A stretch of 64,000 bases of DNA from Hyphomicrobiales bacterium (GTDB lineage: Bacteria; Pseudomonadota; Alphaproteobacteria; Rhizobiales; Rhizobiaceae), in the NCBI GenBank assembly GCA_900473205.1, contig UCLB01000020.1, positions 181,178-245,177 on the forward strand. The letters run 5' to 3'. Both the position numbers and the translations under genes were made by a program. How positions within the stretch are numbered: the stretch's first letter is position 1; every line of letters starts with the position of its first letter. Shown here in pieces: positions 7,991 through 17,230 of the stretch. The notes beneath the pieces are model-generated. The model was not told the DNA's origin and searched no databases. It saw only the letters and a list, made by a program, of their open reading frames with translations.

Positions 7991-8950
7991 ATGCATAAGG
8001 TAATTTTCGACACGGACCCCGGCATTGATGACGCAATGGCGCTGCTGTTTCTGCACCGCCACCCGGACATTGATCTGATTGGCGTGACCACCGTGTTCGG
8101 CAACGCGCCGATTGAGATCACCACCCGCAATGCGCTTTTCCTCAAGCAGCAATGGGCGATGACGGCACCCGTAGCCAAAGGCGCGGACGTGACCTTCGAT
8201 CCATCCCGCCCGGAAGGCCACTGGCCGACATTCATTCATGGGGAAGATGGACTCGGCAATATCGGTGTGCCCGAGACAATCGATCTGCCGCTCGATCCGC
8301 GTCCGGCCCACAACTTCATCATCGATACGGTCAAGGCGAACCCGGGCGAGGTGACGTTGATTGCCGTTGGCCGCATGACGAACCTTGCGCTGGCGCTGCG
8401 GGAAGACCCGGATTTTGCTGCCCTGGTCAAGGACGTCATCGTCATGGGCGGCGCGTTTGATATCAACGGCAATGTCAGCCCAGCGGCGGAAGCCAATATT
8501 CATGGTGACCCGGAGGCCGCAGACGTGGTGTTCACCGCGCCATGGCGCGTTACAGTCGTCGGCCTCGATGTGACGACTCGCACCGTCATGACATCTGCCT
8601 TCATGGCCGAAATGGCGAAGGAGGGCGGGGCACCCGTCCAGCTTCTGTCAGATCTGTCGCAGTTCTACATCGAGTTCTACAATCAGCGCACCGGCGACGG
8701 CATGGTGGTGCATGATAGCTGCGCTTGCGTCTATCTGACCAACCCCGAGCTTTTCGAGACCCGCAGCGGCGCGATTCGTGTGGTCTGTGGTGGTCTGGCT
8801 GATGGCCAAACGATTCAGAAGCCGGATGGCGTGGGCTTTCCGCCCGGCAAATGGGATGGCCATCCCAGCCAGCTCGTCTGCACGGATATTAAGCCGGAAC
8901 GTGTGCTTTCGGTCATTCGCAGCGCAATTGTGCAGGGTGAACGCGGCTGA
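7991..8950 (+). CDS. Nucleoside hydrolase (IUNH family)
   Basis: A 319-residue ribonucleoside hydrolase, which cleaves the N-glycosidic bond of nucleosides in purine/pyrimidine salvage. The calcium-binding N-terminal signature D-T-D-P-G-I-D-D (residues 7-14) is complete. V-M-G-G-A-F-D-I-N-G-N-V-S-P-A-A-E-A-N near residue 152 matches the conserved G-G-A/N-x-x-P-x-A-E-x-N region, and V-H-D near residue 238 matches the C-terminal catalytic region. The ATG is preceded by GAGG. It is monocistronic and followed by a strong hairpin with T-run. Purine versus pyrimidine preference cannot be decided. Confidence 0.9.
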   Translation: MHKVIFDTDPGIDDAMALLFLHRHPDIDLIGVTTVFGNAPIEITTRNALFLKQQWAMTAPVAKGADVTFDPSRPEGHWPTFIHGEDGLGNIGVPETIDLPLDPRPAHNFIIDTVKANPGEVTLIAVGRMTNLALALREDPDFAALVKDVIVMGGAFDINGNVSPAAEANIHGDPEAADVVFTAPWRVTVVGLDVTTRTVMTSAFMAEMAKEGGAPVQLLSDLSQFYIEFYNQRTGDGMVVHDSCACVYLTNPELFETRSGAIRVVCGGLADGQTIQKPDGVGFPPGKWDGHPSQLVCTDIKPERVLSVIRSAIVQGERG

Positions 8951-8956
8951 TTGAGC

Positions 8957-8995
8957 CAAGGCGTCGCCAAACGCGGCGGCTTGCCTTGCATTTTT
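8957..8995 (+). terminator. Intrinsic terminator after the nucleoside hydrolase gene
   Basis: CAAGGC (8957-8962) pairs with GCCTTG (8983-8988), and an inner GTCGCC/GGCGGC stem encloses a 6-nt loop; CATTTTT follows. It lies just after the stop codon of the nucleoside hydrolase. Confidence 0.75.
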
Positions 8996-9243
8996 GAAAA
9001 AACTCGCGTTATGCAAGTCCATTGAACCTGCATGGATATGCGGCGAATCTGCGCCGCCTCTGCTGCCCGATGCTTTCCCTCACGAAGGCACTGTAGTGTC
9101 CTGCCGAAAAGCAATTCGTGTTTTCCGGCGCATGCGGTACAATAAATGATACAGGCCCGATGTGTTCGTGTCGGCTGTGTTTCAAACCAAAAAACGAACG
9201 TTATGTGAGCCGGGTTGTCTGGCTCATTTCCATGAGGAAAGAG

Positions 9244-10464
9244 ATGGAAGAGTTTCACAAGGTCAAGCGTCTGCCGCAATACGTGTTCGAACAGGTCAAC
9301 CGTTTGAAAGCGAGCGCGCGAGCGGGTGGAGCCGACATCATCGACCTTGGCATGGGCAATCCAGACCTTCCAACCCCAAAGGCGATTGTCGATAAGCTGT
9401 GCGAAGTCGTTCAGGACCCACGCACGCACCGTTACTCGTCCTCCAAGGGCATTCCCGGCCTTCGCCGCGCGCAGGCGGCTTATTACGCCCGCCGCTTCGG
9501 TGTGAAGCTGAACCCAGATACGCAGGTCGTCGCCACACTCGGCTCCAAGGAAGGCTTCGCCAACATGGCGCAGGCCATCACGGCGCCGGGCGATGTCATT
9601 CTGTGTCCAAATCCGACATACCCGATCCACGCCTTCGGCTTTCTGATGGCAGGTGGCGTTATCCGCTCGATGAATGTGGAGCCGGATGAGAGCTTCTTTG
9701 GACCGCTGGAGCGTGCCGTGCGCCACTCCATCCCAAAGCCGCTCGCACTTATCATCAACTATCCGTCAAACCCGACGGCTCATGTCGCGTCGCTGGATTT
9801 CTACAAGGACATCATCGCCTTCGCGAAGAAGCATGAATTGATCGTGCTTTCGGACCTTGCTTATTCGGAAATCTATTTCGACGACAAGAACCCACCTCCG
9901 TCCGTTCTGGAAGTGCCGGGCGCCATGGATGTTGCCGTGGAATTCACCTCCATGTCCAAAACCTTCTCCATGCCCGGCTGGCGCATGGGCTTTGCCGTTG
10001 GCAACGAGCGGCTGATTGCGGCTTTGACGCGTGTGAAGTCCTACCTCGATTACGGCGCTTTCACGCCGATCCAGGTGGCCGCCACTCACGCGCTCAACGG
10101 CGATGGCTCCGATATCGCGGAAGTCCGCAATGTCTATCGCCGTCGCCGCGATGTCATGGTCGATACATTCGGCAAGGCCGGTTTCGAAGTGCCACCGCCA
10201 GCAGCCACCATGTTCGCATGGGCTAAGATTCCAGAAAAATTCCGCCATCTCGGCTCGCTTGAGTTTTCCAAGCTGCTGATCGAGAAAGCCGACATCGCGG
10301 TTGCTCCGGGTGTAGGCTTCGGCGAAATGGGCGATGATTATGTTCGCCTTGCGCTCGTTGAAAACGAGCATCGAATTCGTCAGGCCGCGCGCAATCTCAA
10401 GCGCTTCCTGTCGACAGCAGACGATACGTTGCACAACGTCGTCTCGCTCAACGCCCACAGATAA
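9244..10464 (+). CDS. Class I/II PLP-dependent aminotransferase (AlaC-like)
   Basis: A 406-residue fold-type I aminotransferase. The PLP-binding Lys is K239 in S-M-S-K-T-F-S-M-P-G-W-R-M-G; the Asp and Tyr contacting the cofactor lie in D204-L-A-Y207; N-Y-P-x-N-P-T is near residue 172. The sequence is of the alanine/aspartate type annotated AlaC or LL-diaminopimelate aminotransferase-like. It sits directly upstream of homoserine dehydrogenase, so a role in amino acid synthesis at the aspartate/alanine node is likely. ATG 9244 is preferred over upstream in-frame starts because AGGAAAGAG lies just before it. Confidence 0.85.
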   Translation: MEEFHKVKRLPQYVFEQVNRLKASARAGGADIIDLGMGNPDLPTPKAIVDKLCEVVQDPRTHRYSSSKGIPGLRRAQAAYYARRFGVKLNPDTQVVATLGSKEGFANMAQAITAPGDVILCPNPTYPIHAFGFLMAGGVIRSMNVEPDESFFGPLERAVRHSIPKPLALIINYPSNPTAHVASLDFYKDIIAFAKKHELIVLSDLAYSEIYFDDKNPPPSVLEVPGAMDVAVEFTSMSKTFSMPGWRMGFAVGNERLIAALTRVKSYLDYGAFTPIQVAATHALNGDGSDIAEVRNVYRRRRDVMVDTFGKAGFEVPPPAATMFAWAKIPEKFRHLGSLEFSKLLIEKADIAVAPGVGFGEMGDDYVRLALVENEHRIRQAARNLKRFLSTADDTLHNVVSLNAHR

Positions 10465-10478
10465 GGGCATTCCACTAG

Positions 10479-10498
10479 GGTGGCCGGTTCCGGCCACC
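10479..10498 (+). other. Perfect hairpin between the aminotransferase gene and hom
   Basis: GGTGGCCGG (10479-10487) and CCGGCCACC (10490-10498) form a perfect 9-bp inverted repeat with almost no spacer. There is no T-run, and the hom start is 30 nt further on. It could modulate the transcript between the two genes. Confidence 0.45.
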
Positions 10499-10527
10499 TC
10501 TCAACTCAGCAAATCAGGAATATACCA

Positions 10528-11838
10528 ATGGCAGATTCATTGAGAATCGGCGTAGCGGGACTCGGCACTGTCGGCTCTTCGCTTGTGCGCATCCTCCAGC
10601 AGAGAAGCAAAGAACTTGCGATTACCTGCGGACGCGCAATTGAGATTATCGCCGTCAGCGCACGCGACCGTTCGCGTGATCGCGGCATTGATCTCAAGGG
10701 TATCACCTGGTTCGACACACCTGAGGAACTGGCGGAAAAAGCCGATATCGATGTCCTCGTGGAACTGGTCGGCGGTGCGTCCGGCCAGGCGGAAAAGGCC
10801 GTTCGTGCGGCACTGTCGCGTGGTCTCCATGTGGTGACGGCCAACAAGGCGCTGCTTGCCAAGCACGGCGTCGAGCTTGCCATTCTGGCGGAAGAAAAGG
10901 GCGCGCTGCTCAACTTCGAAGCGGCTGTCGCTGGTGGCATTCCCATCATCAAGGCGTTGCGTGAATCGCTCACGGGCAACCATGTGTCGCGCATCTACGG
11001 CATCATGAACGGCACCTGCAATTACATCCTTACCAAGATGGAGAAGGAAGGCCTGTCCTTCGAGGCCTGCCTGAAGGAAGCACAGCGTCTGGGCTATGCC
11101 GAAGCGGATCCGGCTTTCGATATCGAGGGCAACGATACGGCGCATAAGCTCGCCATCCTCACCACGCTTGCCTTTGGCAGCAAGATTTCCGCCGACGATA
11201 TCTATCTCGAAGGCATCACCAATATCTCCATCGAAGATATTCAGGCCGCCTCCGATCTCGGTTACCGCATCAAGCTTCTTGGCGTCGCACAGATCACCGA
11301 ATCCGGCATCGAACAGCGCGTTCACCCGACCATGGTGCCGCTGGATTCGGTCATCGCGCAGGTCGATGGCGTTACCAATGCTGTCGCTGTCGAGTCGGAT
11401 ATTCTTGGCGAATTGCTGATGGTTGGTCCCGGGGCTGGCGGCAATGCTACGGCATCCGCTGTTCTGGGCGATATCGCCGACATCGCCAAGAGCCGCCCGG
11501 GCGTTCAGCAGGTGCCGGTGCTCGGTCGTCCGGCCAAGTCTCTGACGGATTATCGCCGCGCCAAGATGAAGAGCCACGAAGGCGGATACTTCATTCGTCT
11601 GACGGTGAAGGACAAGGCCGGTGTTTTCGCCTCCATCGCGACAGCCATGGCAGACAACAACATCTCGCTGGAATCCATCGTGCAGCATTCGCGCGTTCCA
11701 GCCGAAGGCGGTGCCCAGAACATCATTCTCGTCACCCATGCAACGATGGAAGATGCCATCCGCAAGGCCGTGAAGGCCATCAAGAGCGAGAAATACCTCG
11801 TCAGCGAACCACAGGTCATCCGCATCGAGCGGACCTGA
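10528..11838 (+). CDS. hom: Homoserine dehydrogenase
   Basis: A 436-residue NAD(P)-dependent enzyme reducing aspartate semialdehyde to homoserine, the branch point to threonine and methionine. The nucleotide-binding motif G-V-A-G-L-G-T-V-G is at residues 8-16. The substrate region includes M-N-G-T-C-N-Y-I near residue 167 and E-A-D-P-x-x-D-I-x-G-x-D near residue 193. A C-terminal ACT domain (about 355-430) indicates feedback control by an amino acid, usually threonine. The start is ATG 10528 with an AGGAA ribosome-binding site. A strong terminator follows. Confidence 0.95.
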   Translation: MADSLRIGVAGLGTVGSSLVRILQQRSKELAITCGRAIEIIAVSARDRSRDRGIDLKGITWFDTPEELAEKADIDVLVELVGGASGQAEKAVRAALSRGLHVVTANKALLAKHGVELAILAEEKGALLNFEAAVAGGIPIIKALRESLTGNHVSRIYGIMNGTCNYILTKMEKEGLSFEACLKEAQRLGYAEADPAFDIEGNDTAHKLAILTTLAFGSKISADDIYLEGITNISIEDIQAASDLGYRIKLLGVAQITESGIEQRVHPTMVPLDSVIAQVDGVTNAVAVESDILGELLMVGPGAGGNATASAVLGDIADIAKSRPGVQQVPVLGRPAKSLTDYRRAKMKSHEGGYFIRLTVKDKAGVFASIATAMADNNISLESIVQHSRVPAEGGAQNIILVTHATMEDAIRKAVKAIKSEKYLVSEPQVIRIERT

Positions 11839-11867
11839 TCTGTCCGTTTTCAGACTATGAGATGAGA

Positions 11868-11898
11868 GCCATCGGCAGCAGTGCCGGTGGCTTTTTTC
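11868..11898 (+). terminator. Intrinsic terminator of the hom transcript
   Basis: A 10-bp stem (GCCATCGGCA with TGCCGGTGGC, one G-T pair) closed by a GCAG tetraloop and followed by TTTTTT. Confidence 0.9.
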
Positions 11899-12009
11899 GT
11901 TTGTGGACCGGCAAGTGCTTGCACTCTGCGATGATGACCGCAAAAAAACTGCTGCGCCTTGTCGGCAGGCGCGTTACTTCTTCGTCTTCCATGGGAGAAG
12001 GAGAGCAAG

Positions 12010-12384
12010 ATGCATTACGCCATTCTGTGTTACGCCGATGAAGAAGCCGTCTTTGCCTGGTCCAAGGAAGAAGAGGAGGCGGTCATGGGCAGGCTTTATG
12101 CGGTGCAGGAGCCGCTGACCAAGGCTGGCAAGCTCGGTCCTACCGGTCGGCTGATGCCGACGACGGCAGCCACCACCGTTCGCAAGGGCAAGCAAGAACC
12201 TCTGGTTTTGGATGGCCCTTTTGCCGAAACCAAGGAAGTGCTGCTCGGCTTTTACACGATAGATGTCGAAAATCTGGAAGAAGCGGTGAGTTTTGCCAAG
12301 CAGCTTTCCGCCGCCAATCCGGGCTCGACCTCTTATGAAATCCGGCCCTTTTACGTCTTCCACCCCACAGGTGCACCCACATGA
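12010..12384 (+). CDS. YCII/DGPF-domain protein of an ECF42 module
   Basis: A 124-residue protein with the YCII-related fold. The hallmark D-G-P-F occurs in V-L-D-G-P-F-A-E-T-K-E near residue 69. Proteins of this type are encoded next to ECF42 sigma factors, as here, where its stop codon overlaps the sigma gene start (ATGA at 12381-12384). A good AGGAG site precedes the ATG. The biochemical role is not established; a signalling or substrate-sensing role linked to the sigma factor is an inference from the conserved pairing. Confidence 0.85.
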   Translation: MHYAILCYADEEAVFAWSKEEEEAVMGRLYAVQEPLTKAGKLGPTGRLMPTTAATTVRKGKQEPLVLDGPFAETKEVLLGFYTIDVENLEEAVSFAKQLSAANPGSTSYEIRPFYVFHPTGAPT

Positions 12385-13628
12385 CAGACATTGCATGGAT
12401 CGACCTTGCCTTGACGGCGGCGCGTCCGCAGGCGCTGGGCGCATTGCTGCGTTATTTCCGCGATCTCGATACGGCAGAGGAGGCCTTCCAAGAGGCCTGC
12501 CTGCGCGCCGTACGGACTTGGGTCGAGAAAGGCCCGCCGCGCGATCCGGCAGCATGGTTGATCTTTGTCGGGCGCAACAGTGGCGTGGATGCCATTCGCA
12601 AACATTCGAAATCCGTGCCTCTGCCGGAAGAGGATGTGCTGTCCGATCTTTCCGATGCGGAAGCCGACATGGCGGAGCGGCTGGACAACTCCCATTACCG
12701 CGACGACATTCTGCGTCTGATGTTCGTCTGCTGCCATCCAGACCTGCCGGCAACGCAGCAGATCGCGCTTGCGCTGCGCATTGTCTCCGGTCTCAGCGTC
12801 ACGCAGATTGCCCGCGCATTTCTGGTGACGGATGCTGCGATGGAGCAGCGCATTACCCGCGCCAAGGGCCGTGTTGCCAAAGCTGGTGTGCCCTTCGAAA
12901 ACCCGACCGCCTGGGAGCGGCAGGAGCGTTTGGACAAAGTCTGCGCCATGCTCTATCTCGTTTTCAACGAGGGCTATTCGTCGGCCATTTCCAATCCTGA
13001 CAGCATGGCGATGTGCGAAGAAGCAATTCGTCTGGGCCGTATTTTGCTGCGCATTTTCCCGTCTGAAACGGAGATCATGGGGCTTTTGACGCTGATGCTT
13101 TTGCAGCATTCGCGCCGTGATGCACGCTTTTCACCTGACGGTGACATCATTCTGATGGAAGATCAGGATCGCGACAACTGGGACCGACAGATCATCGATG
13201 AAGCGCTTGCCTTGCTGGACAAGGCGATGCGCCATCGGAAACCCGGCCCATACCAGCTTCAGGCAGCAATCGCGGCTCTGCATGCGCGGGCAGCGACGGC
13301 TAAGGATACTGACTGGTTTGGCATTGACCTGCTCTATCAGGCGCTGGAGCATCTCCAGCCATCGCCCGTCGTCACCCTCAACCGAGCCGTGGCCGTTTCA
13401 AAAATGGATGGACCGGAAGCGGCGCTGGCCGTACTTCAGACCTTGGATGGCAAGCTGGACGCCTATTTCTACTACCACAGCGTTCGCGGCGGGCTTTTGA
13501 TGCAGGCGGGCAGGGCGGCGGAAGCCCGTGAAGCCTTTGATCGCGCCATCGCCCTTGCCAACACGCCAGCCGAAGCCGCGCATATTCGCCAGCAGCTGGA
13601 CAGGCTTGCACTGGAAAATACAAAATAA
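12381..13628 (+). CDS. ECF42-type RNA polymerase sigma factor with TPR-like C terminus
   Basis: A 415-residue protein. An ECF sigma-2 region covers about residues 10-85 (R-Y-F-R-D-L-D-T-A-E-E-A-F-Q-E) and sigma-4 about 115-170 (G-L-S-V-T-Q-I-A-R-A-F-L). A long helical C-terminal extension (about 185-415) contains repeat-like segments ending in A-G-R-A-A-E-A-R-E-A-F-D-R-A-I-A-L-A, as in a tetratricopeptide fold. That build defines the ECF42 group, which has no classical membrane anti-sigma factor; the C-terminal extension is thought to control activity. It is translationally coupled to the DGPF gene. The SRPBCC and DoxX-like genes downstream are likely co-transcribed or regulated. Confidence 0.9.
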   Translation: MTDIAWIDLALTAARPQALGALLRYFRDLDTAEEAFQEACLRAVRTWVEKGPPRDPAAWLIFVGRNSGVDAIRKHSKSVPLPEEDVLSDLSDAEADMAERLDNSHYRDDILRLMFVCCHPDLPATQQIALALRIVSGLSVTQIARAFLVTDAAMEQRITRAKGRVAKAGVPFENPTAWERQERLDKVCAMLYLVFNEGYSSAISNPDSMAMCEEAIRLGRILLRIFPSETEIMGLLTLMLLQHSRRDARFSPDGDIILMEDQDRDNWDRQIIDEALALLDKAMRHRKPGPYQLQAAIAALHARAATAKDTDWFGIDLLYQALEHLQPSPVVTLNRAVAVSKMDGPEAALAVLQTLDGKLDAYFYYHSVRGGLLMQAGRAAEAREAFDRAIALANTPAEAAHIRQQLDRLALENTK

Positions 13629-13717
13629 TTTTTGAGTGCGTGTCGGGTGGGTGTCTGCTCAGACGTCCTTCCAGCATCATCAAGACGATGAACCAACCAA
13701 GCGAAAGGAAAATGACC

Positions 13718-14188
13718 ATGACAACTCATCACGGTGCCCACGATCTGGTTCTGATGCGCGAATTCGATGCTCCGCGTGAGAAGCTTTACCGCGCATGGAC
13801 CGATCCTGAATTGCTGAAGCAATGGTTCTGCCCCAAGCCATGGGGCGTTTCGCATGCGGAACTGGACCTTCGCGCGGGCGGCTCCAGCTTTATCATCATG
13901 AATGGCCCTGATGGCGAAGTGGTTGAAAATCGCGGCGTCTATCTGGAAGTCATCCCCAATGAAAAGCTGGTCTTTACCGATGCCTACACCAGCGCCTGGG
14001 TACCTGCAGAAAAGCCATTCATGACGGGCGTCGTTCTTTTCGAAGATTTGGGCGATGGCCGCACGAAATACACTGCAATCGCCCGGCACTGGACAGAAGA
14101 CGACAAGAAAGCCCATGAAGCGATGGGCTTCCATGAAGGCTGGGGAATGGCAGCTGACCAGCTGGCTGCGCTGGTCGCGACACTCTAA
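13718..14188 (+). CDS. SRPBCC (AHSA1-like) domain protein
   Basis: A 156-residue START-fold protein of the AHSA1 type. Typical elements are R-E-F-D-A-P-R-E-K-L-Y-R-A-W-T-D-P-E near the N terminus, the L-K-Q-W-F-x-P block, and the C-terminal amphipathic helix G-M-A-A-D-Q-L-A-A-L. Such proteins bind hydrophobic ligands in a cavity and often accompany ECF42 or ArsR-type regulators. The start at 13718 has an AAGGA site 8 nt upstream; the ATG at 13712 is too close to it. Confidence 0.85.
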   Translation: MTTHHGAHDLVLMREFDAPREKLYRAWTDPELLKQWFCPKPWGVSHAELDLRAGGSSFIIMNGPDGEVVENRGVYLEVIPNEKLVFTDAYTSAWVPAEKPFMTGVVLFEDLGDGRTKYTAIARHWTEDDKKAHEAMGFHEGWGMAADQLAALVATL

Positions 14189-14208
14189 GGGGCGGGGGAG
14201 GAAAGCTC

Positions 14209-14628
14209 ATGTCTTACGCTACTTTTTCTACGCCTCTGCCGCGCTGGCAAAGGCTCGCCGGGTCGGTGATGAGCGGGCTCGTTATAGCCTTTCTGATTTT
14301 CGATGGCGCCATCAAGCTCGCACCCATTGCGCCCGTGACAGAAACGCTGGTCGCGCTTGGTTATTCCGGCGATCCATCGCTGGCGCGCGGGCTTGGCATC
14401 ATGACGCTGATCATTGCGCTTCTCTATGCCATCCCTCGCACATCCGTACTTGGCGCAATTTTACTGACCGGGCTGTTGGGCGGCGCAATCGCTACCCATT
14501 TGTGAGTTGGTAGCCCGGTGTTTTCGCATCTGCTTTTCGGCATGTATCTGGGGCTGCTGGCATGGGGCGGGCTCTATCTGCGGTCTGAAGCTCTGCGAAT
14601 GCTTATCCCGCTACGCCGCAAAAGCTAA
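14209..14628 (+). pseudogene. DoxX-like membrane protein gene interrupted by an in-frame TGA
   Basis: The first 98 codons encode a DoxX-like protein with three hydrophobic helices, ending in G-G-A-I-A-T-H-L followed by TGA at 14503-14505. The same frame then stays open to TAA at 14626-14628 and reads V-G-S-P-V-F-S-H-L-L-F-G-M-Y-L-G, a fourth membrane helix and the normal end of this family (about 130-140 residues). A single CGA-to-TGA change after A-T-H-L would explain it. The product is either truncated and lacking the last helix, or the gene is a recent pseudogene. It follows the SRPBCC gene by 20 nt with a GGGGGAGG ribosome-binding site. Confidence 0.85.
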
Positions 14629-14698
14629 TGCTGAGAGAGGGTATACTGGCCGAATCACGCTCCCGGTGCTTTATTCGTCGCAATTACGGAGAGCTTGC

Positions 14699-15208
14699 TT
14701 GATTACCATTCGCCCAGCCAGAGAAGGTGACGCTGCCATGCTCGCGGCCATCGGTCTGCGGGCGTGGGCGGATGCGACGACCGTCATTGGTGTGACGGAA
14801 GAGTTGCGGGAAAATGCCCGCTTCGCTTTCGGCAATTTCGTTCGCTCATCCTGGAATGCCATCACCGTCGCAGAGCTGGATGGCGCGGTTGCGGGCTGGG
14901 CCGCGCGTGAAAATTTCGATGACACGATCAGCGATTTCTGGGTCGATCCTGCCTATCAAAGGCTTGGCGTGGGCAGCCGTCTTTTGTTGGTCATCGAACG
15001 GCAGATCGTGCAGCGTGGCTTCTTCGCCGGCAAGCTGGAAAGCCACGCCCACAACGATCCGGCAATTTCGTTCTTCCGCAAGCATGGATATAGCGTCAGC
15101 TGGCTATCGCTGAAATATTCCCAAAAGCTGGATCGTGAGGTGCAATCCATCGGTCTGCAAAAGCAGCTCGTGGAAATGGAAAGCGAATCTTACGGCTTTG
15201 GGTTTTGA
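14699..15208 (+). CDS. GNAT-family N-acetyltransferase
   Basis: A 169-residue acetyltransferase of the GNAT fold: I-T-I-R-P-A-R-E-G-D at the N terminus, and the acetyl-CoA motif A region F-W-V-D-P-A-Y-Q-R-L-G-V-G-S-R-L-L near residue 82. The TTG at 14699 is chosen because GGAG lies 7 nt upstream and the family-type N terminus begins there; the longer open frame upstream overlaps the DoxX-like gene. Its last 19 nt overlap the end of the convergent DUF1294 gene. Substrate unknown. Confidence 0.8.
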   Translation: MITIRPAREGDAAMLAAIGLRAWADATTVIGVTEELRENARFAFGNFVRSSWNAITVAELDGAVAGWAARENFDDTISDFWVDPAYQRLGVGSRLLLVIERQIVQRGFFAGKLESHAHNDPAISFFRKHGYSVSWLSLKYSQKLDREVQSIGLQKQLVEMESESYGFGF

Positions 15209-15513
15209 GCCATCGCCAGTAGCTGGATCAGCCAGTCAGGTATGATGAGCAGGGACACAGCGAGCGCGATCTGGAAGATGATGATGGACAGCAGAATGCT
15301 GCGGAACGGTTCCTTGCGGGTTTTGTGACGCAGCATGCGCTGGGCGAGAATGGCCCCGAGACTGCCGCCGAAGAGGGCGAGCCATAGCAGGGTGCTTTCA
15401 CGCACGCGCCATTCGCCTTTTCTTGCCGCTTTCTTGTCCCACCCGTAGATGAGGAAGACCAGCAGATTGAAGGTGAGATAGGCCGCGAGTGCAAGGGCGA
15501 GGGTCAGCATCAT
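15190..15513 (-). CDS. DUF1294 small membrane protein
   Basis: A 107-residue protein with three to four hydrophobic segments and the DUF1294 pattern Y-G-W-D-K-K-A-A-R-K-G-E-W-R-V-R-E near residue 23 and G-G-S-L-G-A-I-L-A-Q-R-M-L-R-H-K-T near residue 50. In other bacteria this domain can be fused to a cold-shock domain; here it stands alone. It overlaps the end of the acetyltransferase gene on the other strand. Function not established. Confidence 0.8.
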   Translation of the reverse strand: MMLTLALALAAYLTFNLLVFLIYGWDKKAARKGEWRVRESTLLWLALFGGSLGAILAQRMLRHKTRKEPFRSILLSIIIFQIALAVSLLIIPDWLIQLLAMAQNPKP

Positions 15514-15665
15514 CCAGCCTATCGGAATTCAAAATTGTAAATATTCGATCTTCAACTTGGCCAAAAAGTCAGAGCTTTGGCGGGTAACGCGTGACAAGCC
15601 TTGCGCCACGGTGTCAATTGTTCTACCTCACGACTGACAGAAATTCCGTATATTAAGAGCTTGAT

Positions 15666-17168
15666 ATGACCCTTGTAGACGTGCGCACGCCAGACCCGAA
15701 ACGCTTCATTCCCGGCGCGACCGGCGATTGGGAAATCGTCATCGGCATGGAGGTTCACGCTCAGGTTCTCTCCAATTCCAAGCTGTTCTCTGGTGCCTCA
15801 ACCACATTCGGCAATGCGCCGAACTCTAACGTCTCGCTGGTGGATGCCGCGATGCCGGGCATGTTGCCTGTCATCAACGAGGAATGCGTGGCGCAGGCCG
15901 TGCGCACAGGCCTTGGTCTGAAGGCGCAGATCAACAAGCGCTCCATCTTCGACCGCAAGAACTATTTCTATCCGGATTTGCCGCAGGGCTACCAGATTTC
16001 GCAGTTCAAGGACCCGATTGTCGGCGAAGGCAAGATCGTCATCTCGCTGGGCCCGGATCGTCAGGGCAATTTTGAAGACATTGAAATCGGCATTGAGCGT
16101 CTGCATCTGGAACAGGATGCCGGCAAGTCCATGCACGACCAGCATCCGACCATGTCCTTTGTTGACCTGAACCGGTCCGGCGTGGCGCTGATGGAAATCG
16201 TGTCCAAGCCGGACATGCGCTCGTCCGACGAAGCCAAGGCCTACATGACCAAGCTGCGCTCCATCGTGCGCTACCTCGGCACCTGCGATGGCAACATGGA
16301 CGAAGGCTCCATGCGTGCGGACGTAAACGTGTCGGTTCGCAAGCCGGGCGAAGCTTTCGGCACTCGCTGCGAAATCAAGAACGTTAACTCCATCCGCTTC
16401 ATCGGTCAGGCCATCGAATACGAAGCGCGTCGCCAGATTGCCATTCTGGAAGACGGCGGCTCCATCGATCAGGAAACACGCCTGTTCGATCCGGGCAAGG
16501 GCGAAACGCGCTCCATGCGCTCCAAGGAAGATGCGCATGACTATCGCTACTTCCCCGATCCCGACCTGTTGCCACTGGAATTCGATGACGCCTATGTCGA
16601 AGCGTTGAGCAAGGATCTGCCGGAACTGCCTGACGACAAGAAGGCCCGTTTCGTCAACGAGCTAGGCCTCTCGGTCTATGACGCCTCGATCCTTGTGTCT
16701 GAAAAGGCAGTCGCGGATTATTACGAGCTTGTGGCCGAAGGCCGCGATGGCAAGATCGCCGCCAACTGGGTCATCAATGATCTGCTTGGCGCGCTCAACA
16801 AGTCCAGCAAGGGCATCGAAGAAACACCTGTTTCCGCAGATCAGCTGGGTGGCATCATCGATCTCATCAAGGCCAACACCATTTCCGGCAAGATCGCCAA
16901 GGACCTGTTCGAAATCGTCTGGAACGAAGGTGGTAATCCGGCAGAGATCGTCGAGAGCCGTGGCATGAAGCAGGTCACGGACACCGGCGCCATCGAAAAG
17001 GCCGTGGACGAGATCATTGCTGCCAACCCGGATCAGGTCGAGAAGGTTAAGGCCAAGCCGACGCTGGCTGGCTGGTTCGTCGGCCAGGTCATGAAGGCCA
17101 CCGGCGGCAAGGCGAACCCGCAGGCCGTGCAGGATCTGGTCAAGGCGAAGCTGGGGATTGAAGAGTAA
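15666..17168 (+). CDS. gatB: Aspartyl/glutamyl-tRNA amidotransferase subunit B
   Basis: A 500-residue GatB, the kinase/amidating subunit of the GatCAB complex that converts Glu-tRNA(Gln) (and Asp-tRNA(Asn)) to the amide form. The catalytic cradle starts with [11 protein letters not shown] near residue 23; [14 protein letters not shown] lies near residue 100; the C-terminal YqeY-like tail domain runs from about 355 to the end. Length matches the family. It stands away from gatA/gatC, as is common in Rhizobiaceae. Confidence 0.96.
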   Translation: MTLVDVRTPDPKRFIPGATGDWEIVIGMEVHAQVLSNSKLFSGASTTFGNAPNSNVSLVDAAMPGMLPVINEECVAQAVRTGLGLKAQINKRSIFDRKNYFYPDLPQGYQISQFKDPIVGEGKIVISLGPDRQGNFEDIEIGIERLHLEQDAGKSMHDQHPTMSFVDLNRSGVALMEIVSKPDMRSSDEAKAYMTKLRSIVRYLGTCDGNMDEGSMRADVNVSVRKPGEAFGTRCEIKNVNSIRFIGQAIEYEARRQIAILEDGGSIDQETRLFDPGKGETRSMRSKEDAHDYRYFPDPDLLPLEFDDAYVEALSKDLPELPDDKKARFVNELGLSVYDASILVSEKAVADYYELVAEGRDGKIAANWVINDLLGALNKSSKGIEETPVSADQLGGIIDLIKANTISGKIAKDLFEIVWNEGGNPAEIVESRGMKQVTDTGAIEKAVDEIIAANPDQVEKVKAKPTLAGWFVGQVMKATGGKANPQAVQDLVKAKLGIEE

Positions 17169-17230
17169 GGGACTGTTGGCGTTCCGTCAGCTTTGCTGAG
17201 CGGTGGAGCGCCCCCGAAACCCTTTCATCC

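Noticed and set aside
7814-8503. Extension of the TauE permease frame to 497 codons
   Set aside because: The extra part is antisense to the nucleoside hydrolase gene and has no membrane or family character.
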